Below, piece after piece: positions 1 to 10,441 of a DNA stretch of 64,000 bases (position 1 is its first letter; each line of letters begins with the position of its first letter). Origin of the DNA: Pezicula radicicola (Eukaryota; Ascomycota; Leotiomycetes; Helotiales; Dermateaceae); contig PDUO01000037.1 of NCBI GenBank assembly GCA_003008705.1, forward strand, positions 431,765-495,764. The letters run 5' to 3'. Both the position numbers and the translations under genes were made by a program. The notes under the pieces are model-generated. The model ran no database searches and had not been told where the DNA came from. It worked only from the letters and a program-made list of their open reading frames with translations.

Positions 1-671
1 ACCCGAGAGGAAGCCCGTGATTACAGCTGATCGAGGACAAAGTTAAAAGCATTGTGACGTACATAGGTTGGAGGGGTAAGTATTCGAAAAATGCTTCTAG
101 AGGATGGAACTCATGGACCAAGTGCAGGGAATTTGTGTGCATACCGAAGTATAAGTGGTTGAAGTCCCTGTGCTTGACCACCGGATCGTAATTCCCCGCT
201 GGCGCTTTTCGAATACTTAAATTTACTTACTCGTGGTACTAGTAAGTCTGAGTCAAGCCGTGTATATTCCCACTATTAAGCTATAAATCGAGCACCGTGA
301 ATGGCCTCGAAAATTTAAAAGGTTCGCCTAGGAAACCCTAATCGTTGGCACGGTCCCCTAATTTTACACCACTAGCACCAAAATGGTGGTTGGGTTTAAG
401 TAATACGAAGGATACGAGGTGGCAACCTCACGAATATGCTGCACATAACTTGACCATATTGCTTGCAATCACCAATTTTCATTTACATCCAAACCCACCT
501 ATTTACTCTTTATCTATGAGAGTTCGACGCATACGAAAGAGAGAAACTGAAGAAGATGGGCGGAGGCTGCGAGAGGACTAATGTTGGATTTTCCTCTGTG
601 GATGAAGGTGTGCTTATTTCTATGAGTAACCTTTCAGTAACTGTTAAGCCCATCACTTGCACCTGATGAGA
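1..671. other. No recognisable gene
   Basis: I see no coding region that continues into a known family here. If the FAD oxidase relic that begins near 672 were complete, its signal peptide and FAD-binding half should lie here. Neither strand carries them, so that half is lost or diverged beyond recognition. Confidence 0.5.
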
Positions 672-1587
672 TATTGTGACCAAGTTTACCATGAAGACAC
701 ACCCCATTGGTCGGGTCGGTTTGACCACTATATTCAGATCCAGAATTCCTTAAGCTGATTCTTCTAGATTTGGGGAGGGATCCGATCATACGCTGCGGCT
801 GAGGCTGCTGCAATTCTGAACGCGACGAAAAACTTCGCTGAGAACTACTACAAAGGTCCGAAAGCTACTGTGATTGTAACTGGAGAAATAGCCATCGAAA
901 GTGTCTTCGAGTCTTTCATTATTTTCTTCTACGATGGACCTAGCCCACCCGCCGGTGTCTTCGACGAATTTAACGCCATCCTGTCTCTGACTGATGGCAC
1001 GAAAGTCCGAAGCTATTATGACTTGGTAGCTCATCCATCCTAATATAAAATCGTTCTTTCCTAACCCAAGTTTCAGGTCAATAGCAATGATAGCGTCAAT
1101 CTTTACGGGCTGCGATATCTCATTCGAGTAAGCATCTTGATTCATACCATAAAACTCATATCCAAAAGACTATCTCGATACGGGGCACAACTCTTCCAAA
1201 CTTTCTAAACACGACTGGGAAAGTACTCTACAACTATCACTACAACGAATGGAAGAATTACGCAATGACAGAAGGCACCCTCCACCCAGGATTCATCTTC
1301 AGCCTCGCCTTCCAACCCATGCCGTACATCATTCTCTCCCAATCTATCGCAGCTCTGGTGGAAACGCCCTAGGTATTAACCCCGCTGAAGGCGACCGAAT
1401 GTGGATGGAGTACGATATCTTGCGGTTGACAGCTCTGGGCGATGATGATGCACATTCAATGGCGATGAATATCACTACTACTATTGATGAGTATGTCAAG
1501 ACTACGTATGCTGGGATTCCGAATACGCATTATCGGGCCGGAGACCTGGAGATTGAGGAGTATAACCCTATTTTCTTGAATGATTGA
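672..1587 (+). pseudogene. FAD-linked oxidoreductase (berberine-bridge type), C-terminal relic
   Basis: This is the C-terminal half of a fungal VAO/BBE-family FAD oxidase. Recognisable pieces in order are DIVTKFTMKTHPIGR (672 on), IWGG (from about 767), FYDGPSPPAGVFDEF (about 925-970), SYYDL, then after two introns the stretch ending GFIFSLAFQPMP, and GGNALGINPAEGDRMW near the end. Introns fit at about 714-766, 1026-1076 (CTAAC branch site) and 1128-1168. The frame breaks at about 1353, where one base appears to be lost between IAA and SGGNALG, and the earlier frame runs into TAG. The FAD-binding N-terminal half is absent upstream. It lies tail-to-tail with a decayed Zn2Cys6 regulator, so the pair may be the remains of a small cluster. 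The family call is strong; the original substrate cannot be judged. Confidence 0.8.
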
Positions 1588-1706
1588 GACCCGAACCTCC
1601 AGAATCTTTGGTCCATATACTGGCTCTTATATACCTGCCTTATTCGATGACTCCTGGCTAACGAATGGCAGATAAATGGTTTCCGGCAGGAAGGCCACCG
1701 ACCTGG

Positions 1707-4198
1707 CTAGTTTAGGGGCGTAAAACTCTCAGTTCCCATGAGTTCCAGATCATTAGTGCCGTCGCTGCCGAAGAAGTCATACCAAGAACCAAGGTCTGTG
1801 GTGTCAACAGGGAAGGCGGCGGTTATTGGCTCATCGTTGGTGTCGTTGGTGCTGCTCGTAAAATTATTGTTGATTCGAGCGAGCTGAGCGGAGTTCGACA
1901 TGGTGCTGTAGTCCACAAGGGACCACATTATCTCCAGATCAGAGTTTGACAGTGCTGGTCGTTCTGGAGAATCGTTTGTGAGATGTGCGAAGCGTTGTGC
2001 GGTATCGTTTGAGAATAATCTCAGCGCATTTGACTGCATATTAAAAAGATAGAGCATTAGTCGAAACGAGACGTTTTCGTTTTCAATTGCTCGTACATCG
2101 GAAAAGCTGAGGTTAAGAATGATACGTACCATAGATCTTACGTTTCTCCAGTCTCTTGCGATCTCTTCGAGTATTGTGAGATTCTGCCGGACACACTCAA
2201 GAGGATCTCGCTGGTGGATTCCATTTTGCGAGTACATATACAGGGTTTGAATGGTTCCTGCGATGACGGCACAGTAGCCGTAAAATGAAGCGGAGACGGT
2301 ACATCCAGCCAAGCGAGCGTCTCGCAATATGAATGTCAGACGCTGAGAGTAACTCCGGCTAAGCTCGAACGACCTGGAAAGAAAGCCGCGAGGTGCCTTT
2401 GTGTTACTAATCTCCAGCCGGTGACGCAACAGGAAAGGGTGGTTCAGGAGGCAATGAATGGCATAGGTAGAAAAGGGCGACTGAAAAGATGACGGGGCCT
2501 GCTCGTGATTGGTCAATAGTGCCGTCTTTAGTGAAGTCGTCTCGAATGACGTCCATGATCAACCGTCAAACCTCGAGCTGGCTCTTAATATACAACAGAT
2601 CAGAGGTGAGAGATGCATAATCCGAGTTTGCGTCCCAAGGTGGATCCTGGCTACCGATGTTGTAGTCTTGCAGCATATACTGAACCGTTCGACTCAGCGA
2701 ATATGCCATCATGACTACAAGTGCAAAGGGAGCCTTATTGGACAATTAATTCAGCATTTCAGTTCTCTGCCACTCGCTGGCTCTCCATATTTGTTCATCG
2801 CAAGGAAGTTGGAGCTGACAGGAAGCCTCCAAGATAGCAGGGGGTCAAGCAGAGCCGCAAGAGACAATACAGTCCAAGAGGTATATAGACCAGAAGACCC
2901 TTCGCCTCTCTTCCTAGTCGGAATACGAGAGGTCGGTCTTGGAATCCATCATCAGCCGAAGGTCCTGCGCGATTAGGACAGATAATCCGATCTTTACCCA
3001 TGCGAATGCGTGCCTCTCGTTTCCCGCTGCATTGCGGTTAGTCTCTGTGACGATTAATCTAAGGAAAGAATTGAAATTTACCAGTGAAGTCAAAAATACT
3101 TAACAGCGTGATGGTTTAAATGGTTCGGAGGTCTGCGCTCTAGCCACCAATAAAGCAATTTGCGACAATCGACCTCTATGATTGATTAGCGTAGGCCACA
3201 GTAGCCTCGTGGGTTCTATCCTCGAAAATGGATGTTTGGAGAATCTGATTGCCGTTGCAAGGACCGCAAAGAGTAGATGGTCTAGTATCTGACCAGCTGG
3301 CACCTGTTGGCGAAAATCCCCCTCATGAAAAAATGAGCATGGTTGATTATGAGACTATTGGAAAAACACATTGACCGTTGATAGAATGACAGGAAGGAGT
3401 AACATCCAGTGAAATGAAGCATCTTCAGCTTGTCCCTCGTGAATCGAAGAGAACATCTGTGCACCATCATTTTGACATCTGTCCCTTGGGTGTATATTGA
3501 CTCGGTTTGATTGCTAATTTTCAAATTCGTTCGACTCACTAGCACTTGCTTCTAAGCCTGGAATTCTTGAGAGAATACTGTGAATCTGTCAGACTACATG
3601 TTACAGCGGAGAAATCAATAACGTAAACAGTACTAACAGCTCCAGTTTTGTATCGAGACTTTCAAGCTTCCTCTCAATAGTAGAAAGACTGGTGGAAGAC
3701 GTCAACTGCCAATATCAGTTAAATTTTGGCTTCGACCTTGTAGGCAACGTGCAACAGCATGAGGAACGAACCGTTGTTTCACCATCACTTACATGTTCAT
3801 CGGTCGGAGGTGGTGCCACGGTATGTGTCGGTTAGAATCTTGTTTCGTCCGCGTATTGGCAATCTTAATATGCCAGCAGGACTGGAGATTATACAGTTGC
3901 GCTCTAAGTTGCAACCTTGAGATAGTCTTTGGCAGGTATCACACGTCGGTCGTTTTCCAGAACATCGAGTCGAAAGGGCCGGACATGAGAGAAAAGGTGG
4001 TGGCCTTCAAAATACTTGGCCACGGAAATTCTGCGAGGGCCAATTGGTCCCGGTCATTGGAACTTGCCTGCAGTTCGAGCATGCCTGCCCGATACGCTTT
4101 ATAGGCTTGTAAACCTTGTGAACACCACCACTCACCCTCACAACCCTCCGCCATGACAATTGAACGCTCATACGTGGAGTCGGACTGTCGGAAGACAT
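1707..4198 (-). pseudogene. Zn2Cys6 transcription factor (fungal_trans), decayed by nonsense transitions
   Basis: Read from 4198 downward, the protein starts MSSDSPTP, then KPIKRIGQACSNCR (first CX2C of the zinc cluster). An intron-like gap follows, then RCSGKRPTCDTCQRLSQGC (third Cys, then CX2CX6C) at about 3920-3965. The middle homology domain follows: QPCSFFHEGDFRQQ (about 3310-3350), ILDHLLFAVLATAIRFS (about 3230-3290), AWVKIGLSVLIAQDL (about 2955-3005), EERRRVFWSIYLLD, PPAILEASCQLQLPCDE, and the last exon 2498-1707 after an intron at 2499-2571. Four in-frame stops sit where the family has W, Q, R and Q: TAG at 3355-3357, TAG at 2914-2916, TGA at 2845-2847 and TAA at 2746-2748. Each is explained by one C-to-T or G-to-A transition. 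It is clearly a dead DNA-binding regulator. Exact exon borders between 3070 and 4100 are uncertain. Confidence 0.8.
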
Positions 4199-4883
4199 AA
4201 GCAGAGTCCCTATGACTTGATTTGATTACAAGATGACATAAACGAGGAATCCAGAAACTCGCACAGAGTCTACACGGTCGGAAGCGGCTTCTTTCAACAA
4301 GGGTGTTATTCAAGTAGAAGAAACAGATTGTTCGGTCGAACGGGTATGGTGTTTATGCCAAGATGGATAACGTAACCAACCACAAGCTGAGGATCGGCAG
4401 AATCGCTTACATCGGATATGCACGAATTGTGTTATCAGTTTTTAGCCTATGCGGTACTCTGTTTAACTATAACACGTCTCTCTGGGACACTATTTATTTA
4501 ATAATAAATCAACTATAAATTCAAAAGGCTTAAAATAAAAATATATTATTACTTATATAGTTATATTTATCTCCTTCGAATATCATAGATATATATATTC
4601 TTAGAATTCAAAGATTTTATTTTTAAAGTAATAAGTGTTACAGCAAAAAAAGAGTACGTATAGGCTAAAATCAATAACGTAATTCGTGCATATCGGTGTA
4701 CCTTAAATACTTCGGAGCTCGCTCCTGGACCCCTCATCCTTTTGCAGCTCAATCAACCTCAACGTCTGTTACGACCGTTGAAATACGCGCAGACACATTC
4801 TCCATCTTCATTTTGTTCACAGAAGCACGATTCCGCTCTCTAGATGATTAATTGCAAAGAGATACCTTACCTCCTTTTACACC
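4199..4883. other. Intergenic, AT-rich in the middle
   Basis: A TpA-rich block lies at about 4495-4640, of the kind left by RIP. The last about 130 bases before the next ATG are less AT-rich and contain pyrimidine tracts, as in fungal promoters. No gene is visible. Confidence 0.4.
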
Positions 4884-5753
4884 ATGAGTCCAACGAGCTT
4901 TCCTTCTGCTACTGATTCAGAGCCAGACGCTGTTCTCGTGGAGAAGACCGCGCATGGTGTGACAACCATCATCATCAATAGGAAACATCGGAAAAATGCT
5001 GTCGACGGCCCAACTGGCAAAAAATTAACCGACGCGCTTCTCGCATTCGAAAACGATCCCTCACAAAAGGTTTGCGTATTCTACGGAGCCCATGGAACTT
5101 TCTGCGCGGGGTTTGATCTCCACGAACTGGCCAAGATCCAGAATCCTGGTGTCGACTACGCAGGACCAAGAATCAGGCCGGATGAACGGGTGGAAGGCCG
5201 CAATATTGGTCCCATCGGACCGTCCCGTATGCAAATTCGCAAGCCAATAATCAGCGCGGTGTCTGGACATGCGGTAGCCGGTGGTCTGGAGCTTAGCTTG
5301 ATTGGGGATATTCGGGTTGCTGAAGAAGATGCGATCTTTGGCATCTTTTCCAGGCGTTTCGGTGTCCCGCTTATCGATGGTGGTACCGTACGTTTGCAGG
5401 CCATCGTTGGATTGGGTCGTGCTTTGGATATGATCCTAACCGGGCGGGCAGTCGATGCAAAAGAGGCGCTGGCGATGGGCCTTGCTAATCGCGTTGTTCC
5501 AAAAGGCAAGGCTCTGGAAGAAGCCCAGAAGATTGCCAGACAGCTCACAATCTTTCCCCAAGACTGCATGAACACGGACCGCACATCTTGTTACTATTCG
5601 GCGTATAGGGCGTCATCCTTTGAGGACGCACTTTCCTTCGAGTACGACAACGGTATCAAAGTTATTACCACTGAGAGCGTGAACGGCGCGGCACGATTTA
5701 GCGCTGGGGCTGGCAGGCACGGAAGTTTCGACTCTCCGCAAGAAAAGCTTTGA
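4884..5753 (+). CDS. Enoyl-CoA hydratase/isomerase (crotonase) family protein
   Basis: An intact, intronless ORF of 289 residues with the crotonase fold signatures. The first oxyanion-hole strand is near 64-82 (FYGAHGTFCAGFDLHEL), the second is GHAVAGGLELSLIGDIRVA at 128-146, and the helix with LGRALDMILTGR is at 177-188. Length is normal for the family, and the ATG is preceded by a short pyrimidine-rich stretch. The conserved glutamate of the GGLEL loop (Glu136) is present. The second catalytic glutamate of classical hydratases, expected in the FGxPE segment, is replaced: the sequence reads FGIFSRRFG (152-160). Classical hydratase chemistry is therefore uncertain; hydrolase, isomerase or decarboxylase activity is possible. 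There is no C-terminal SKL-type signal (it ends QEKL). It lies beside a dead FAD oxidase/regulator pair but shares no obvious operon-like link. Confidence 0.85.
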   Translation: MSPTSFPSATDSEPDAVLVEKTAHGVTTIIINRKHRKNAVDGPTGKKLTDALLAFENDPSQKVCVFYGAHGTFCAGFDLHELAKIQNPGVDYAGPRIRPDERVEGRNIGPIGPSRMQIRKPIISAVSGHAVAGGLELSLIGDIRVAEEDAIFGIFSRRFGVPLIDGGTVRLQAIVGLGRALDMILTGRAVDAKEALAMGLANRVVPKGKALEEAQKIARQLTIFPQDCMNTDRTSCYYSAYRASSFEDALSFEYDNGIKVITTESVNGAARFSAGAGRHGSFDSPQEKL

Positions 5754-8147
5754 GGCCGACATTCAGGACTCTTTGATAGGGTGGCTTGTGCCAAGAAGAG
5801 GAGAGCGGTCTATCGACTAAGCATTCACCTCTCCAGGCTAGAACAAACGAAAACAGTTCATTTCCGCTGTTGATCGAATTGTATGTTCTCTCACTTTACT
5901 GCAAATGAAATAGAAGATATTTGAGTCTTGAGATGTCACCTTGAAAGTGGTGAGCTGGCGCGAAACAGACACAACAAGACAACTACGGGATACTACAAGA
6001 ACCCCGTGCAGCCCCTGGAGTCTTTTACTTTTAGATAATTAACCTTTAGGCTTTTAATTAAAATTAAATCTATTAATAAAGAATTTATATAAGCTAAGTA
6101 TTTTAGTGTTTTATAAAGAGAGTAAGAATATAAAAAATATATTATATTTATATATATAGATTATATATAAAGACTTTTATAATTTTATTTTAATTATAAT
6201 ATTATTAAAGTTTTTAATGATTTACTTTAATAAAAGCTATTATATAAAAAGTTATAATAAGAATACTTTAAATTATTATTTTATAAGACTTAGTATTTAA
6301 GTTTTAAATGTTAATTATTAATATATTTTAAACTAAAGTGGATTAAATTATAGTACTCCGATTTAGACTTCTTTGGTTTTAAGTATAAATAAAGCATGTA
6401 CTTTAGTTATCCCCTTCTAGCGTCTGTCACGCTAGCAAAATGAATGTACTACGAAATGTAGTATCGGGGAGCTGAATTATTCTCCTAGGGAAGCCGGCTT
6501 CTGCTCCCTTTTCTCCACGGCGCCCATTATATGCGTTAGCGTTAAAGAACCAAATTCGGCTCCCTGACGCTGGCGCATCCATTACGCTGGCGTGTGACTG
6601 GAAGGGAGAGCAGAAACGTGACTGAACAACCTGAGCAGAGGGTGAGGCGAGGGTGAGTAGCGCCTGAGGAGAGCGGCAACGCTAACTAACCGTGTTAGAA
6701 GCGAAATTTAACAAATGTCGTCTGAGATTACCTAGATAATCTCAGACGACAATTGAGCCCACCAAGGTCCATTTCCGTCTTCGGACCTGAGCAGTCGCCA
6801 CTCTAACCTGAGCCGAAGATGAGCGCCCCTGAGTCCTGCTTAGGCAGCCTGAGCACTCTCAGTAGGGATCCGTTTTGGCTCCCTTGTGGCTCGGTTACAA
6901 TTTCCTGTGTGAGGTAAGTGCTTCCTTAGGGTCAAATAAAACCAGCACTCTATTTATTAGAACAATAAATACATAAGAAAGGATGTTATGTATAGGAGCT
7001 GACATTTTATATCCCTACTGTGAAACAGTACGACGACACATGACCATCAGAACCGTCACCTCCCAGGAGAAGTCGGCAAAACAGGGAATCCGTTCTAGCT
7101 CTTCTATTGGTCTTGCATGGATTTTCTAAGTAATCGAATTCGAACCCCACGCTACTCCTTATGTAAATAATACTTTAGCCTCTACCCACCTCTTCGAGCC
7201 TATTAAGATGTGATAGAATCCGTTCTCGCTCCCCTGTTAAACTTATAAGGGTCTCTGCCAGAGCCGATTTAGATCTCTTGTTATGTAGGCTAGGTTGCCA
7301 CGTGATATCTATTTTCATGAATGCTAAATGACTTGATTTCTATTCTAGAGTGAACAGTACGCTGTATTCATAGGCCTTCCACCACTGAGCTAACTTGCAG
7401 TTCCAGGGCCTTCCTCGCCACCTGTGGCATAGGGCCTTGAGTTCACAACATTAAACTTGTGTCACGTTATAGCAGTCACGTTACTAGAAACTACAAAAAA
7501 ATCACTGGCAGACGTTAACTTTGCGTTTGCAAAATCTAATGTGTATCCCTGCGTCAAGAGATGCACCCCGTGACGAGACAAACCATTGGTACTTTGAATT
7601 CAATTGATTCTAAATTTGTAAATCTATTAAATATTCCTGTATTTTTGTGTCAGTAATGTTGTATGACTACTCCTAAACAGCCCAAACCCTAGCTACTCTA
7701 AAAATTACGATCGCGTCGTCGCTGTCGCGCCTAATTACAGAGGGGGTCAATTTATAGTATAATAGGACCCCTCGACCTATAGTACTACTACGAGATCTTT
7801 ACGCCTTTTAACTTATAGAATAGTTTAATCTAGGTTTCCGAGCCTTACTACGTTACTGAAAAATTATTGTCAGCCTTGTGGTGACTAGGGAGTGCTGTGT
7901 CATACGACGTCGCTACATGGGTTGGTACCTCCAATTAGGCGATCAAGGATCCCTGGTCACTTGGTAATAGAGGTGGACAGTGGTTACAGTAATTACAACG
8001 TATTATATCACGTGAAGTTACGCCACCTGTCTTTTTCTCTTTTTGGCTAGAACCCTACCTCCTCGCACCATCTCCAATTTCTACAGCGTTCGACTAATCT
8101 ACTGCTATCATTTCCGCTCAGGAGGCGAGACACATCCCTAGCCTGCT
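5754..8147. other. Long gene-free, RIP-like region
   Basis: About 2.4 kb without a supportable gene. The block 6025-6400 is extremely AT- and TpA-rich. The part from 6420 to 8100 is of mixed composition and holds a strong hairpin at 6716-6751 but no frame long enough to call. Weak tRNA-like motifs were inspected and rejected. Confidence 0.5.
6716..6751. repeat. Perfect inverted repeat (15-bp arms, 6-nt loop)
   Basis: Left arm TGTCGTCTGAGATTA (6716-6730) and right arm TAATCTCAGACGACA (6737-6751) are perfect complements around CCTAGA. It stands isolated in gene-free DNA. It could be the fused ends of a deleted transposon or a cruciform-forming site; no function is implied. Confidence 0.85.
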
Positions 8148-9869
8148 ATGGATCACCTGATGCAATACGAGCTAGGGCATTTTTACACCCCGCTAGCCGG
8201 CTTACAAACCTTCCGCCTTCTAGTCCTTGATCCAGGCCAGATCTTCTCCCCAATATCTATCCGCCTCCAAGTTATTGAAAGAGCTACAGCACCCGCATAC
8301 GACGCAATATCTTACGTCTGGGGAGACCCTAACCACAAAGTGACTATATCCTGCGATGGAAGGCCCTTCGAGATCACCTTCAACTTGTACTGGGCTCTAG
8401 TTCGTATCCGATCTGTGTCGTACGAGAGAATACTTTGGGCTGATGCGATTTGTATCAATCAGGCGGATTGGAAGGAACGCAGTGATCAGGTTAGGTTTAT
8501 GGGGAGTTTGTATAAGAATGCGAAGTTGGTGTATATTTGCATGGGTGATGCCGAGGATGGGAATGCGTTTCAGGTTCAGACTATTATCAACGATGCAAAG
8601 ACTCTCAGAACTGGAGGAAGATTCCCTGTTTTGCAGAATGGGCATCCATTGATAAATGATCGATGGCGGTGGGATGCCCTAAGCGAATTGACAGAAAATC
8701 CTTGGTTCAGGAGAGCATGGGTCGTGCAAGAAGCTGCGCTTGCTAAAGACCCAATCGTTCTTTACGGGAAAGCCGAATTCGGATATCGAGATCTGATTCA
8801 GGTCCTCGGCTGGCTGAATAGTTCTACCTGGGCAATTAGCTTCGGTCTATCGACGTTGTTCATTCATCTTGAGTGGGCGGATTGGAGGTCGAATGCGCAT
8901 GATCCGGCCTATGAGTTTGTGGATCTACTAAGCCATGCAGCGCTGTTGAATTGTACTGACCCAAGAGATAAAGTTTATGCTTTCCTAGGTCATCCATTGG
9001 CGTATTCTTTAACGGGGAACATACTGGTCACACCAGATTATCAGAAAACTCCGGGACAGGTTTATCTGGAATTGAGCAAGGCGTTGATTCAGCAGAGCGG
9101 ACTGAGAGTTCTTACAACGGTGGAACATACGCAGGATACCATTAGCGAGGACTTACCGTCTTGGGTTACCAGGTGGGACGTGCAGCTGGTGGTGAACGAT
9201 ATTTTCACGGTCACGAATACACCTTATTGTGCCTCTGCTGGTCTGAATACCAGCGGGGTTCTTATTACGGGGGAGAAGCTCGTGCTTCAAGGCGTTGTCT
9301 TAGATAAAGTTCGGCAGTCTTTCATTATTCATATTAGTGAGGTTGGGATCAGATTCGAGAACACAGCTAACGGTGAGGTTCTAACGTTAAAAAACATTTT
9401 GGAGATGTTGAATCCAGGGGGTGACAGTCCTTCCCCCTATACTGATCGAGTCAGGGCTTTTTGTGCCACGCTTTGTATTGGGAAGAGCGAAATTAATGCA
9501 GATTCGAAGGGATGGGCAACTTGCCTAGCTATGATGTTGGGGAATGACGGCCAGCCAGCCAGCAGGACATATTCGCAGGAAGAACAACACGATAGTTTGT
9601 TGTACTACCACCAGCTGAAGGCATATTGTATAAATCGGAGTTTGTCAATTACGGAAAATGGATTTTATGGCTTGGCTCCGCTACTTACGAGGCCAGGAGA
9701 TGTGTCTTGTGTTCTAGCAGGGGTTGATGTCCCTTTTATATTGAGACCTCATGCGGCAGTGAGTTTCAAAATGCTTGGAGAGTCGTATATTCACGGTATT
9801 ATGGAAGGGGAAGTTAAGGGACTGGTGGAGCGGAAGGAGGTATTTGAGCAGATCGTGGTTATTTGCTAA
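8148..9869 (+). CDS. HET domain protein (heterokaryon incompatibility), intact
   Basis: A single-exon ORF of 573 residues with a complete N-terminal HET domain. The three hallmark blocks are AISYVWGDP (53-61), ILWADAICINQADWKERSDQ (95-114) and WFRRAWVVQEAALAKDPIVL (186-205). The long C-terminal part shows the usual HET-protein tail ending with a YIHGIMEGE-like motif near residue 555, which recurs in the other HET genes here. HET proteins act in allorecognition and cell-death responses after fusion of unlike fungal cells. The C-terminal region shows no STAND/NACHT or repeat domain I can recognise. It is first in a run of four HET loci at 8-16 kb and the only one on the plus strand. No frameshift or internal stop was seen. 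Confidence 0.9.
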   Translation: MDHLMQYELGHFYTPLAGLQTFRLLVLDPGQIFSPISIRLQVIERATAPAYDAISYVWGDPNHKVTISCDGRPFEITFNLYWALVRIRSVSYERILWADAICINQADWKERSDQVRFMGSLYKNAKLVYICMGDAEDGNAFQVQTIINDAKTLRTGGRFPVLQNGHPLINDRWRWDALSELTENPWFRRAWVVQEAALAKDPIVLYGKAEFGYRDLIQVLGWLNSSTWAISFGLSTLFIHLEWADWRSNAHDPAYEFVDLLSHAALLNCTDPRDKVYAFLGHPLAYSLTGNILVTPDYQKTPGQVYLELSKALIQQSGLRVLTTVEHTQDTISEDLPSWVTRWDVQLVVNDIFTVTNTPYCASAGLNTSGVLITGEKLVLQGVVLDKVRQSFIIHISEVGIRFENTANGEVLTLKNILEMLNPGGDSPSPYTDRVRAFCATLCIGKSEINADSKGWATCLAMMLGNDGQPASRTYSQEEQHDSLLYYHQLKAYCINRSLSITENGFYGLAPLLTRPGDVSCVLAGVDVPFILRPHAAVSFKMLGESYIHGIMEGEVKGLVERKEVFEQIVVIC

Positions 9870-10441
9870 TAGTCTTAACATACTGTAATATCACTAGCGT
9901 GGCTATTAATACGAGACCCTGTAAGCACGCTAAATTCTCGCTAGAAAGCTTAGCGTTCTATGTATATATATTCCTTTGTCTAGATAAATTCGGTATATAC
10001 ATTTTCTTACGCTCCGTGTCTTAAAGCTCGGAAACAGTATTCTTTCTTGATAGAAATTTTGTACTATAGCCCGAAATTCAAGAACAGGTTGATACTTATC
10101 ATAAAGCAGGGGGGAATACTTAAAATAGCTTTTAACGCTATCGACAGGAAGACTAATAATATAATCAAGACTACGGTATTTTTTCGTTGTAAACCGAGTT
10201 CTTATAGAGAAACGATTCAAGAATAATAGTGTACTAACTGTAACTTTATATACTGACGAGAAAGAAACTTAAGACCTCTAAACTATAGATTCGTCTCGGC
10301 ACGGTGTGTGTCTCGCCACGTAGGGAGGGACGTTATTTGGTTACTTGCAAGACATCACATTCATGACTATGACTCAGAATCAAGCTATGTCTGAGGTATT
10401 TCATCAGGCCGGCCCAGCCTTTATCACCATTCAAAAGCAGT
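9870..10441. other. Intergenic between HET loci
   Basis: No supportable gene. Small open frames on the minus strand (such as 9930-10220) have no family features and low-complexity composition, and are taken as chance. Confidence 0.4.

Noticed and set aside
7120..7410. tRNA-like motifs (B-box-like TTCGAACC complement at 7137-7146, A-box-like segment at 7382-7393)
   Set aside because: The two boxes belong to different sites and no cloverleaf with a paired acceptor and anticodon stem can be drawn.
9930..10220. 96-codon minus-strand frame
   Set aside because: No family features, AT-biased composition, no promoter or intron context.
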